Assembly (NCBI RefSeq): GCF_003336425.1
Contig: NZ_QEIO01000015.1
Location: forward strand, 1 to 54,327
Direction: 5' to 3'
Source of the DNA: Marinitenerispora sediminis
GTDB lineage: Bacteria > Actinomycetota > Actinomycetes > Streptosporangiales > Streptosporangiaceae
DNA: 54,327 nucleotides
Shown: positions 23,862-32,545 of the stretch, piece by piece
How the letters are laid out: the number at the start of each line of letters is the position of its first letter
Position numbering within the stretch: the first letter of the stretch is position 1
Program-made: the position numbers and the translations under genes
The notes under the pieces: model-generated
What the model saw: only the letters and a program-made list of their open reading frames with translations
Databases searched by the model: none
What the model was told of the DNA's origin: nothing

Positions 23862-24121
23862 GCCCGTGCGGCCGGCGCCGGGGCCCGATGGGCCCCCGGG
23901 GACCGGTGCGGGCGCGCCCTACTCCGGCGCCCGCCGCGCCACCTCGCCGTCCAGAGTCCGTCGCGGCGCTCTGGCGCGTTGAGGGAGAACCGGTATCGGA
24001 GCCCCGCCCGGGCGACGGCGCCCCGGCATCGTCGCAGCTCGATGTCCGATCACCGCCAGACTTCGCCGTGCCGGTGCAGGAGCATCGACGTGTTCCCGAC
24101 ACCGACATGGAAGCGGACGAC

Positions 24122-24865
24122 ATGACTGCGGTACTGGACGGCAAGGTGGCCTTCGTGACCGGCGGCAGCCGGGGCATCGGCGAGGCGGTGGCGGTCCGGT
24201 TGGCCGAGGAGGGCGCGGACGTCGCGCTGACCTACCAGCACAGCGCCGATCGCGCGGCGGAGGTGGTGGACCGGATCACCTCGCTGGGCCGGCGGGCCTG
24301 GGCGGTGCACGCCGACAGCGCGGACCCGGCGGCGGTGCGCGAGGCCGTGGACGGCGTGGCCGCCCGGTTCGGGCGGCTGGACATCCTGGTCAACAACGCG
24401 GGGGTCGGGGTGCTCGGCCCGGTCGAGACGATCTCGCTCGCTGACGTCGACACGGTGCTGAACGTCAACGTGCGGGCCCCGTTCGTCGCGGCGCAGGCGG
24501 TCCTGCGCCACATGGCCGACGGCGGCCGGATCATCAACATCGGCAGCTGCATGGCTGAGCGGGTCGCGTTCCCCGGCGGCTCCCTGTACGCGACGAGCAA
24601 GACGGCGCTGACCGGCCTGACCAAGGCGCTGGCCCGCGAACTCGGCCCGCGGGGCATCACCGTCAACCTGGTGCACCCCGGACCGACCGCGACCGACATG
24701 AACCCCGAGGACGGACCGGGCGCGGACATGCAGCGCGGGTTCACCGCCCTGGGCCGCTACGGCAGCCCCGCGGACGTCGCCGCGACCGTGGCCCACCTGG
24801 CGGGCGACGGGGCACGCTACGTGACCGGCGCCGGGATCGCCGTGGACGGCGGCTTCGCGGTCTGA
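24122..24865 (+). CDS. SDR-family oxidoreductase (FabG-like)
   Basis: 247 aa classical short-chain dehydrogenase. Cofactor motif TGGSRGIGEAVAVRLAEEGA (TGxxxGxG), then DILVNNAGVGVLGP (NNAG), catalytic Ser in INIGSCMAER, catalytic YATSK (YxxxK, about residue 155), and PGPTATDMN after the active site. DGGFAV ends the protein as usual. The absence of a basic residue pair before the G-motif and the TYQHSADRAA stretch suggest NADP use, which is inference. ATG 24122 is preferred to ATG 24107 because GGAAG lies ~12 nt upstream. The gene stands alone. Confidence 0.88.
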   Translation: MTAVLDGKVAFVTGGSRGIGEAVAVRLAEEGADVALTYQHSADRAAEVVDRITSLGRRAWAVHADSADPAAVREAVDGVAARFGRLDILVNNAGVGVLGPVETISLADVDTVLNVNVRAPFVAAQAVLRHMADGGRIINIGSCMAERVAFPGGSLYATSKTALTGLTKALARELGPRGITVNLVHPGPTATDMNPEDGPGADMQRGFTALGRYGSPADVAATVAHLAGDGARYVTGAGIAVDGGFAV

Positions 24866-25662
24866 GGCCGCACTGCGCGTGGCCGCCCGGGCGGGGCGCC
24901 GGCCACCGCTCCGGTCCCGTCTGCGCCGGGCCGCGCCGGCGGGCGGCGGTGCGCGAGGGACGGGACCGGTGCGGCGGCGCCGACGCGAACGGCGGGCGGG
25001 AACGCGGCGGCGGGGTCCCGAACGGCTCGACGGCGTCCGGGCGGCCGGTGCGGCCACCGCACCGCGAGCGCCCGGGCGCCCGTCGCCGGCGCCGCTGCGC
25101 GGGGCCCGCGGGTCCCACCCAGCTCGGCTGTCCGCCCGCGAGACCGCGAGACCGCGAGCCAGCCTGAGCCGCGGCTCAGGCCCGCACGCCCACGCGGGTT
25201 CCCCGGACCGGACAGCTACCGGGCAGAGACAGCCCCGAGGGAAGCAGCCGTGCGAGTGCCCCTCCCGCCGGTCCTCGCCGTCGGAGGGGCCACACCTCCG
25301 GGAAGCCGAGCGCCATCGGGCCGCCGACCCGCACCGGGCGGCGATATCCGGAAGGCGCAGTCGCAGACGGCGGCCCGCGAGAGTCCGGCCCGCGCTCACA
25401 CGCCGTGGGTCCACCTCCCTGCCACGCCATCCGGTTGTCCGCACCTCGGGACAGGGCGAAAGCTCCACGGGAATGGGCGATTCCCCGGGCACGGCATGCC
25501 GAAGGCCCCGGCCCGCCCGGGGCCGGCCCTCGCAGGCGTTCCGCGGGCCGGACGGCCGCCGGGGCGGGGAAGCGGCCCCCTGGGGGCAGAGCGCGAGCGT
25601 CCCGCCTAGCAGGTCATGGGCCGGGTGCGGGCGCCCGCCCCGGCGGCGGGCACCCGCGTCCC
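24866..25662. other. Non-coding GC-rich region before transposase remnant
   Basis: About 800 bp without a credible gene. It holds three tandem copies of a CCGCGAGA-type octamer (about 25134-25158), immediately followed by a perfect palindrome. It may be the flank of a decayed insertion. Confidence 0.5.
25162..25181. repeat. Perfect 20-bp palindrome
   Basis: GCCTGAGCCGCGGCTCAGGC equals its own reverse complement. It lies ~300 bp past the SDR stop and ~480 bp before the transposase remnant. It could be a terminator or an insertion-associated end. Confidence 0.7.
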
Positions 25663-25986
25663 AGGCCGGAGGCTCTGCTGGGCGACAAGGGCTACTCGGC
25701 CCGGCGGATCCGCGAATACCTGCGGCAGCGCCGCATCACCACGGTCATCCCCGGACCTCGGGACCAGGGCGCCTACCGTGCCCGCAAGGGCCGGGGCGGT
25801 CGGCCACCGCGCTTCGACGCTGAACCGTACAAGCCACGCCCCGCACCCTGGTCGAGCGGTGCTTCGCTCGGCTCAGGCGGTTCCGCGCGATCGCGACCCG
25901 GTTCGACAAGCTGGCCAGCCGTTACCGACCCGGGGCGCTCCTGGCCAGCCTCCTCCTATGGCTCCGCGAATTACCAGACACGCCCT
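25663..25986 (+). mobile_element. IS5-family transposase remnant (C-terminal fragment, frameshifted)
   Basis: Frame A from 25663 reads RPEALLGDKGYSARRIREYL and continues to GGRPPRFDAEPYK; DKGY and the arginine-rich helix are standard for IS5-group DDE transposases. After a frame change near 25835, frame B continues with TLVERCFARLRRFRAIATRF and DKLASRY, ending LLASLLLWLRELPDTP; VERCF carries the last catalytic Glu. The N-terminal two thirds, the first Asp residues and both ends are missing. It is a fossil at the left border of the polysaccharide locus. It also contains a TTA codon (about 25971), rare in this DNA. Confidence 0.85.
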
Positions 25987-26437
25987 GGCGCGTCCAAGCC
26001 GCCGCATGCGCCACCGCACCTCCACGACGGCGAGCGCCATCACGTTCCCCGTCCGCGCCTGATCGGCGGAAATCCGTAAGACCCGGTCGCGCACAGCGCG
26101 GGCGGGTTCGGCCAGCAGCAGCCCGGAGGCGTCCGGGCCGGCCCCGCCGCCGTAGGTGCCTTCCCCTGGTCATCCCGGCAAGGTGTCCGTCCGCCATTCC
26201 GGTGACCTCGCTCCCGGCCGCCTCCGGGTCGGCGTGTCCCGAGCGCGGCAGCGTGGTCGGCGGGTCCGAGAGCGGGGTGGCAGGCGGGCCGCTGCGGTCG
26301 GGCGGCCGCTGGACGTGCGGCGCGACCCGGCGCGGTTGGACTGTGGATATCGACCACTCTCCGCGCGCGAAGCACTACGCTGCGTATCCATATACATCCA
26401 TTGCGTGGTACCCGCACATGGAAGGACCGAAATCCAG
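25987..26437. other. Upstream region of the polysaccharide locus
   Basis: About 450 bp. The last ~90 bp before 26438 are AT-richer (CTACGCTGCGTATCCATATAC near 26377-26397) and should carry the promoter of the chain-length gene. No further transposase homology or gene is visible. Confidence 0.5.
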
Positions 26438-28375
26438 ATGGACACCGCTGCCTCCGGACCGGAACTCGGCGACTACACGGCCTTCCTGCGCCGGCGCTGG
26501 TGGATCGTGGCCGTCGGCGCCGCCGTCGGGGTCACCCTGGCGGCGCTCGCGCTGCTCGTCGTCCCCGCCACCTACACCGCCAAGACGGCGGTGCAGGTGC
26601 GTCCCACCGGCGTCCCCGACCTCACCGGCGAGCGGTCCGGCCGGACCAACGGCGAGGTGAACCTCGACACCGAGGCGCAGGTCGTGGCCTCGACCCAGGT
26701 CGCCTACGCCGCCGTGTCGCTCATGGACTCCGCCGAGGAGGTCACCGAGGCGCGCGAGCGCGTGTCGGTCACCGTTCCGCCGAACAGCAGCGTGCTGGAG
26801 ATCGCCTTCTCCGACGCCACTCCCGAACTGGCGCGCCGCGGGTCGGCAGCCTTCGCCGCCGCCTACCTCGACTACCGCAGGGCCCAGGTGACCGACCAGC
26901 TCGACGGGCGCATCGCCGCGCTGCGGGACGAGCGCGAGGGGCGGCGCGCGGAGTTGGACGCGCTGGCCGAGCGCGCGGCCACCTCGTCCGGCGGTGCGCG
27001 GGTCCGCGCGGAGAGCCACCTCGCGGCGGTCCAGGGCGAGCTCACGGAGCTGAACAACCAGATCAACCCGCTGAGCGCGCTCCGGGAGTCGGTGGTGCCC
27101 GGCCGCATCATCACCGCGGCCACCGCCCCGGACTCCCCGAGCTCGCCCGTCGCGCTGCTGTGGCTGACCGGCGGCGCCCTCCTCGGCCTGCTGGGCGGCC
27201 TCACCGCCGGCTATGTCGTGGACCGCTCAGCGCCCCGGCTGCACCGGGTCCGGGAGCTGCGCGGCAGCGTGGGCGCTCCGCTGCTGCTGGACCTCACCGA
27301 CGAGGCGGAGGCCGTCAGCGCCGCCGGCGGTCCGCTGCCCTCCGCCGGACGAGCCGCCCAGGGCTTCCACGCGCTGGCGCACACCCTCCGCAACCGGCTC
27401 GGTGTCACGGGCCGGCTGCTGCTGGTGCCCGCCGTGCCCCCGGGCCGCTCCGGAGGGATCGCGGCGGTGAACCTCGCCGCCGCGTTGGCCCGCACCGACG
27501 CCGACGTCCTGCTGGTCTGCGCCGACCTGGAGGACCGGACCGCCGCCGAGCTGCTGGACGTCACCGACGGCCCCGGACTCGCGGAGGTCCTGGAGGGCGC
27601 CGCCGAACACACCGAGGTGGAGCGGCGGCCGGCCGGCGTGCCGGGGCTGCGGGTGCTGCCGCCGGGCCGCCCCGGCGAGCACACCGCCGAGCTGCTGCAG
27701 CGCGACGTGATGAGCGTGCTGCTGCACGAGCTGCGCGGCAGTGCGCGCTATGTGCTCATCGCGACCGCCCCCACCTCGGTGCGGGCCGACGCCTACGCCA
27801 TGGCCGACGACGCCGACGCCGCGATCGTCACCGTCGAGCTGGGCCGCACCCGGGTGTCCGACGCCGTGGACGCGGTCCAGCGGCTGGAGCGGCTCGGCGT
27901 CGAGGTGCTCGGCACCGTGGGGCTGCCCGAGCGGCGCCCGGCCGAGGTCCCCGTGCCCGAGGCGGCCCCGGCGGAGCACGCCGGGCAGCGTTCGGCGGGC
28001 GCCGCGATCCGCACCGCCCGTGACCTGTTCGAGCGGCTGCGCGTCTGGTGGGGGCTGCCGCCGTCGTCCGCGGCCGCCACCCCGGCGGGCGTCACCGCCG
28101 CGCAGCCGACGGAGGACCGCCCCGCCGGAGCCGAGCAGGCGGAGAAGGCGGACAGGACCGGGACGTCAGAGCCGGCAGCTCCGGCGGCGCCGCCGGAGCC
28201 CGCGGAGGAGGACCGCACGGAGCAGGCCGTCCCCGAGGCGGAGCCGGCCGCTCCCGGCCCGGAGGCGCCCGCCGCCCCTGCGGCGGCGGACGGCCCGGTG
28301 GTCAAGAAGTCGGCGGTCCCGGCGCAGCAGGCCGGCACCGCCGCCGACGACGCCGACCTCGCGCCGCAGCGTTGA
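26438..28375 (+). CDS. Wzz/BY-kinase-like polysaccharide chain-length protein with missing kinase site
   Basis: 645 aa. Transmembrane helix 1 at about 22-42 (WWIVAVGAAVGVTLAALALL), an extracellular Wzz domain with coiled-coil potential (about 130-215), and helix 2 at about 230-255. Then comes a cytoplasmic domain like bacterial tyrosine kinases (VTGRLLLVPAVPPGRSGGIA, AAVNLAAALARTDADVLLV, CADLED). The Walker A lysine is absent (GRSGGI instead of GxGKST) and Walker A' DAD reads CAD, so catalysis is unlikely. The last ~110 residues are a Pro/Ala/Glu-rich tail without a tyrosine cluster. ATG 26438 with GGAAGG upstream. It probably sets chain length of the polysaccharide made by this locus. Confidence 0.85.
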   Translation: MDTAASGPELGDYTAFLRRRWWIVAVGAAVGVTLAALALLVVPATYTAKTAVQVRPTGVPDLTGERSGRTNGEVNLDTEAQVVASTQVAYAAVSLMDSAEEVTEARERVSVTVPPNSSVLEIAFSDATPELARRGSAAFAAAYLDYRRAQVTDQLDGRIAALRDEREGRRAELDALAERAATSSGGARVRAESHLAAVQGELTELNNQINPLSALRESVVPGRIITAATAPDSPSSPVALLWLTGGALLGLLGGLTAGYVVDRSAPRLHRVRELRGSVGAPLLLDLTDEAEAVSAAGGPLPSAGRAAQGFHALAHTLRNRLGVTGRLLLVPAVPPGRSGGIAAVNLAAALARTDADVLLVCADLEDRTAAELLDVTDGPGLAEVLEGAAEHTEVERRPAGVPGLRVLPPGRPGEHTAELLQRDVMSVLLHELRGSARYVLIATAPTSVRADAYAMADDADAAIVTVELGRTRVSDAVDAVQRLERLGVEVLGTVGLPERRPAEVPVPEAAPAEHAGQRSAGAAIRTARDLFERLRVWWGLPPSSAAATPAGVTAAQPTEDRPAGAEQAEKADRTGTSEPAAPAAPPEPAEEDRTEQAVPEAEPAAPGPEAPAAPAAADGPVVKKSAVPAQQAGTAADDADLAPQR

Positions 28376-28420
28376 CGGACCCGATGCGATCCGCTATCCG
28401 CCCGTCCGGGCTCTCGCCGG

Positions 28421-28458
28421 TGCCGTGGACGCTCCCCACCTTCGGAGCGTCCACGGCA
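28421..28458 (+). terminator. Hairpin after the chain-length gene
   Basis: A perfect 15-bp stem (TGCCGTGGACGCTCC / GGAGCGTCCACGGCA) with an 8-nt loop lies 45 nt past the stop. There is no U-tract. It probably ends the transcript, so downstream genes need their own promoter. Confidence 0.8.
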
Positions 28459-28976
28459 TCGCGGGCCGGCGCGACGCGACGGAACGCCGTCACCCGACGG
28501 CCGGCGGGCGGGGGCGTGCCGGTCCCGCCCGCCGGTCCCCCGGCACCCGGCCAGCCGTGCCCCCGCTGCTCCGCACCCGCGCCGGAGCACCCGTTCACCG
28601 GCCGGCCGCCGCGCGGCGGGCGGCCGATCCGAGCGGCCGCGCCGGCCGACCGCGGCGTGCGGGACCACCGCCTGCTCCCCTGCCGGCCGGCGGCCCGCAC
28701 CCTGGCCGCGCCCGCCCGTCGTCCGGCGGCGGCCGCGGCCGCCGCCTGGCCCCCGGAACCGGCATCGCCGCCGCAGGCTCCACCCGGCGGCCCGCCGACC
28801 GCGCGCCCCGCCGCCACCGTCCCGGTACTCCGCGGGCCCCGCGGCACCGAACCCGGCGCGCGCCCACCTCGGGACGCGGCGCCCCCGCACTCCGGCGGCC
28901 GCACGTCCGCCGCCCTTCCCAGCACGATCTCCTTCCCTCTCCGCCCCCCGGCTCGGGACGTCCCCGGAGGTGTCCG
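28459..28976. other. Non-coding spacer inside the polysaccharide locus
   Basis: About 520 bp, very C-rich, no credible gene. GGAGG at 28966-28970 is the ribosome site of the next gene. A promoter is expected here, but no clear -35/-10 pair stands out. Confidence 0.5.
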
Positions 28977-30338
28977 ATGACGGCCGTGCACGCCGCCGAG
29001 CAGCCGGCCCGCGCGATCCGGCTGCCGGCCGGTTGGCCCTTCGTCGCGCTGTTCGCCGGGTACCCGCTGTGGTGGGCGCTCGGACTCGGGCAGTTCGCGT
29101 TCTGGGTCTTCGCCGTTCCCATGGCGGTGGAGCTCGTCCGCCGGCACCGCGCGGGCGGACTGCGGGTGCCGCCGGGGTTCGGGCTGTGGGCGTTGTTCCT
29201 GGTGTGGTCGGTGGCCGGACTCGCGTTCGTCGGGCTCACCCCCACCGGCGCGCTGCCCGGCAGCGGCGGGCTGCTCGGCGCGCTCGTGCGCATCGGCTGC
29301 TACCTCGCCCTGACCGTCCTGCTGCTCTACGTCGGCAACCTCTCGCGAACCGAGCTCTCGGACCTCCGGGTGGCCCGGACGCTCGGCTGGCTCTGCCTGG
29401 CCACCATCGCCGGCGGGCTGCTCGGCACCGTCGCCCCGCACTTCGAGTTCACCGCCCCCGCCGAGCGGCTGCTGCCCGGGGCGCTCGCCGCCGATCCCTA
29501 CGTCCAGGCGCTGCTGCACCCCGCGGCCGCGCAGGTCATGGACGTGCTCGGCTACGAGGCACCGCGCCCCAAGGCCCCATGGGAGTACACGAACTCCTGG
29601 GGCAACAACCTTTCGCTGCTGCTGGTGTGGCTGGTCGTCGGCTGGGTCCGGTTCGGCTCCGGATGGCGGCGGTGGGCGGCCGCCCTGGCCGTCGGGCTGG
29701 CCGCCGTGCCCATCGTCTACTCGCTCAACCGGGGGCTGTGGGTCGGCCTCGCGCTGTCGCTCGGCTTCCTGCTGTACTGGCTGCTGCGCCGCCGGCGGGT
29801 GGCCGCGGCGGCGCTCTGCGGAGCCGCGGCGCTGCTCGCGGCGGCGGCGCTGCTGCTGTCGCCGCTGATGGCCATCGTCGAGCAGCGCGCCGCCAGCCCG
29901 CACAGCGACGACGGCCGGGCCACCTCCAGCGCCGCCGCCGTGCGTGCCGCCAACGAGTCGCCGGTGGCCGGCTGGGGCGCCACCCGGGAGGCGCTCGGCA
30001 GCGGCGACTCGATCGCGGTCGGCCGAACCCCGGAGTGCCCGCAGTGCGGCAACAGCACCATCGGCAACAACGGCCACCTGTGGCTGCTGCTGGTCGCCAA
30101 CGGCTGGGTGGGCGCCGCGCTGTTCGTCGGCTTCTTCGCGCTGACCGCCTGGCGCCACCGCCGCGACCGGACGCCGGTCGGCGCGGCGGCGCTGCTCACG
30201 GTGCTGCTGCTGTTCTGGTACATGTTCTTCTACGTCGCGCTCACGGCGCCGCTCGCCATCACGATGACCGCCGTCGCCCTGCTGTGGCGCCGGGCGGCCG
30301 ATCGCCCCGGCACCGCCGCCGCGCCGGTGGGGGTGTGA
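28977..30338 (+). CDS. O-antigen polymerase/ligase-family membrane protein (Wzy/WaaL-like)
   Basis: 453 aa with about 11 hydrophobic segments. The central loop between segments (about 150-205, ending PWEYTNSWGNNLSLLLVWLV) and the following VPIVYSLNRGLWVGLALSLG, with conserved SLNRG, match the Wzy_C/O-antigen ligase group. A second extracytoplasmic loop carries Cys residues (TPECPQCGNSTIGNNGHLWL). It most likely polymerises or attaches undecaprenyl-linked repeat units on the outer face of the membrane. ATG 28977 has GGAGG six nt upstream. The next gene starts only 4 nt after the stop, so they form one operon. Confidence 0.85.
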   Translation: MTAVHAAEQPARAIRLPAGWPFVALFAGYPLWWALGLGQFAFWVFAVPMAVELVRRHRAGGLRVPPGFGLWALFLVWSVAGLAFVGLTPTGALPGSGGLLGALVRIGCYLALTVLLLYVGNLSRTELSDLRVARTLGWLCLATIAGGLLGTVAPHFEFTAPAERLLPGALAADPYVQALLHPAAAQVMDVLGYEAPRPKAPWEYTNSWGNNLSLLLVWLVVGWVRFGSGWRRWAAALAVGLAAVPIVYSLNRGLWVGLALSLGFLLYWLLRRRRVAAAALCGAAALLAAAALLLSPLMAIVEQRAASPHSDDGRATSSAAAVRAANESPVAGWGATREALGSGDSIAVGRTPECPQCGNSTIGNNGHLWLLLVANGWVGAALFVGFFALTAWRHRRDRTPVGAAALLTVLLLFWYMFFYVALTAPLAITMTAVALLWRRAADRPGTAAAPVGV

Positions 30339-30342
30339 CGCG

Positions 30343-31581
30343 GTGAGCGGCGACGCCAGCTACCTGTCCGTGGTGGCCGAGGTGCTGTGGCCGTGCGGCG
30401 TGCTGGGGCGCGGCCGCGGCCGCACCAGGCACGGCGACACCCGGCTTCCGCTGCCGGACGGCGTCCGGGTGCGGGAGTACCTGCCGGTGCCCTCCGCGCA
30501 GAACCCCCGGGTCATCCTGCCGGTGGCCGACCGCTACGCCGCCGCGCGCGGCATCTCGGCGTTCGCGCAGCGCCACTCCTTCCGGCAGCGGGTGCGCACC
30601 GCGCTGCTGACCACCGCGTTCACCAGCGGCCTGGCGCCGCTGCTGCTGCGCGACCGCGTCCGGGTCGCCTCGGGCCCGACCATCGAGCACGCGCTCGCGG
30701 CGGCCCTGGACCGCGAGGTGGTCATCGCCATCCACGTGGGTCCGCCGCGGGCCAACCGCAAACCCGTCCTGCTGCTGCTCACGCCGGGCGGGCGCAAGAT
30801 CGGCTACGCCAAGGTGGGCGTCAACCCGCTGACCTCCCGGCTGGTCACCGCGGAGACCGCCGCCCTGCGCCGGCTCGCCGACGCGCGGCTGCGCGACGTC
30901 ACCGTTCCGCGGCTGGTCTACGCCGGCGACTGGAACGGCCGTCCGCTGCTGGTGCAGGAGGCGCTGCCGGTCGGCGACCAGACCGACCGCCCGACCCGGC
31001 GGCAGCTGCTGCGGTGCGTGGCCCAGATCGCGGGCCTGGAGCCGATCCAGGAGCACCGCCTCTCCGCCAGCCCCTACCGCGCCGAACTGCACCGCCGCAT
31101 CACCGCGCTCGCGGGGCGGCCGGAGGCACCGGCGCTGCGCGCGGCCGTGGAGGGGCTGCCCGACCTCCTGCTGCCGTTCGGGGCGTGGCACGGCGACCTC
31201 ACGCGCTGGAACATCGCGAGCACGCCGCGCCGCGCGTTCGTGTGGGACTGGGAGCGGCTGGCCTCGGGCGTCCCGGTGGGGCTGGACGCCCTGCACTACG
31301 AGTTGACCGAGTGCGTGCAGGCCGGCGTGCACCCGGGTGTGCACCGCTGGCTGGACAGCGGCTCGCGGCTGCTGCGCGACCCCCTCCTGCTCGGCGCCGG
31401 CCTGCGGCCCGACTCCGTCTCCACCGTCATGGCGCTCTACCTCGTCGACCTGGCCACCCGCTACCTCCAGGACCGCCAGGCCGAGGCCGGCGCCCGGCTC
31501 GCCGCGGTGCACGAGTGGCTGCTCCCCGCCCTTGCCGGGCTCCGGGAACGCGCCGCCCACGAGGCGAGGCACGCCACGTGA
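30343..31581 (+). CDS. Aminoglycoside-phosphotransferase-fold kinase in the polysaccharide operon
   Basis: 412 aa. The catalytic loop GAWHGDLTRWNI (HGDxxxxN, about residue 285) and FVWDWERLASG (metal-binding D) match APH/choline-kinase-like enzymes. An N-lobe lysine may be in RKIGYAKVGVNPL. There is no signal peptide, so it should act in the cytosol. The start is GTG 30343, 4 nt after the Wzy-like gene. A sugar, lipid-linked intermediate or alditol could be the substrate; that is inferred from context only. The first ~110 residues have no recognisable domain. An antibiotic-resistance role is unlikely given the operon. Confidence 0.75.
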   Translation: MSGDASYLSVVAEVLWPCGVLGRGRGRTRHGDTRLPLPDGVRVREYLPVPSAQNPRVILPVADRYAAARGISAFAQRHSFRQRVRTALLTTAFTSGLAPLLLRDRVRVASGPTIEHALAAALDREVVIAIHVGPPRANRKPVLLLLTPGGRKIGYAKVGVNPLTSRLVTAETAALRRLADARLRDVTVPRLVYAGDWNGRPLLVQEALPVGDQTDRPTRRQLLRCVAQIAGLEPIQEHRLSASPYRAELHRRITALAGRPEAPALRAAVEGLPDLLLPFGAWHGDLTRWNIASTPRRAFVWDWERLASGVPVGLDALHYELTECVQAGVHPGVHRWLDSGSRLLRDPLLLGAGLRPDSVSTVMALYLVDLATRYLQDRQAEAGARLAAVHEWLLPALAGLRERAAHEARHAT

Positions 31582-31666
31582 GCCCGCGCCGCCCGCCTCC
31601 GGCGCCGCGCCGCCGCACCGCGGACCGCGGTGCACCCGTCCGCACCGATGATTGGGGCCAGCCACC

Positions 31667-32545
31667 ATGTCCGACCGTTCCGCCCGCCCGTCCGCACGCG
31701 TCCGCGCCGCCGCGCAGGAGGCGGCCCGCCGCGGGGCCGACGCGTTCAGCCAGCGCACCCGGGGCCTGCGCGCCCTGCCCACCTTCCTCATCGCGGGCGC
31801 GCAGCGGTGCGGGACGACCTCGCTCTTCAAGGCCCTGACGCAGCACCCCGCGGTGCTCGGCCCGGTGCTGCGCAAGGGCGTGCACTACTTCGACGTCGCC
31901 CACCACCGGGGGCTCGACTGGTACCGCGGGCACTTCCCGCTGCGGGCGCGGACGCGGCCGCGGCGCGGCCGGCCGCGGGTCCAGGTCGGCGAGTCCAGCC
32001 CCTACTACCTGTTCCACCCGCTCGCGGCCGAGCGCATCGCCCGCGAGCTGCCCGGGGTGCGGATCATCGTGGCGCTGCGCGATCCCGTGCAGCGCGCCTA
32101 CTCCGCCCACGAGCACGAGCGCGCCCGCGGCTTCGAGACCGAGCCGTTCGAACACGCCCTGCGGCTGGAGGAGGAACGGCTCGCCGGGACGGAGGAGCGG
32201 CTGCGCACCGACCCGGCCGCGCTGTCGCACAGCCACCGGCACCACGGCTACCTGGCGCGCGGCCGCTACGCCGAGCAGCTGGAGCGCCTGGAGAAGCACC
32301 TCGGGCGGGACCGGATGCTCGTCGTGGACAGCGCCGAGTTCTTCGCCGACCCCGAGCCGGTGTTCGCCGAGATCGAGGCGTTCCTCGGCCTGCCGCACCG
32401 GTCGGGCGTCCGGTTCGAGCGGCACAACGCGCGCCCCCGCGCCGACATGGACCCGGCGCTGCGGGCTCGGCTGGAGGAGTACTTCGCACCCCATGACGAA
32501 CGGCTCGCGGCGTGGTGGGGCCGGACCCCGTCGTGGCGGAGGTGA
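31667..32545 (+). CDS. PAPS-dependent sulfotransferase
   Basis: 292 aa. The 5'-phosphosulfate loop is FLIAGAQRCGTTSLFKALTQ (about residues 39-58), and the 3'-phosphate motif is IIVALRDPVQRAYSAHEHE. HYFDVAHHRGLDWYRGHFPL and VGESSPYYLFHP are typical of heparan-sulfate/carbohydrate sulfotransferases. It should transfer sulfate from PAPS to a sugar hydroxyl or amine. No signal peptide is visible, so it acts in the cytosol on a precursor. ATG 31667. The flippase gene follows with an overlapping start, so modified units may be made before export. Confidence 0.9.
   Translation: MSDRSARPSARVRAAAQEAARRGADAFSQRTRGLRALPTFLIAGAQRCGTTSLFKALTQHPAVLGPVLRKGVHYFDVAHHRGLDWYRGHFPLRARTRPRRGRPRVQVGESSPYYLFHPLAAERIARELPGVRIIVALRDPVQRAYSAHEHERARGFETEPFEHALRLEEERLAGTEERLRTDPAALSHSHRHHGYLARGRYAEQLERLEKHLGRDRMLVVDSAEFFADPEPVFAEIEAFLGLPHRSGVRFERHNARPRADMDPALRARLEEYFAPHDERLAAWWGRTPSWRR

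Noticed and set aside
28302-30158. Long minus-strand open frame opposite the polymerase gene
   Set aside because: The translation is Gly/Arg/Gln/His-rich and antisense to a clear membrane protein; it is a shadow frame.
30343-31581. Aminoglycoside resistance gene
   Set aside because: Only the fold matches. It is embedded in a polysaccharide operon 4 nt after a polymerase gene, with no resistance context.
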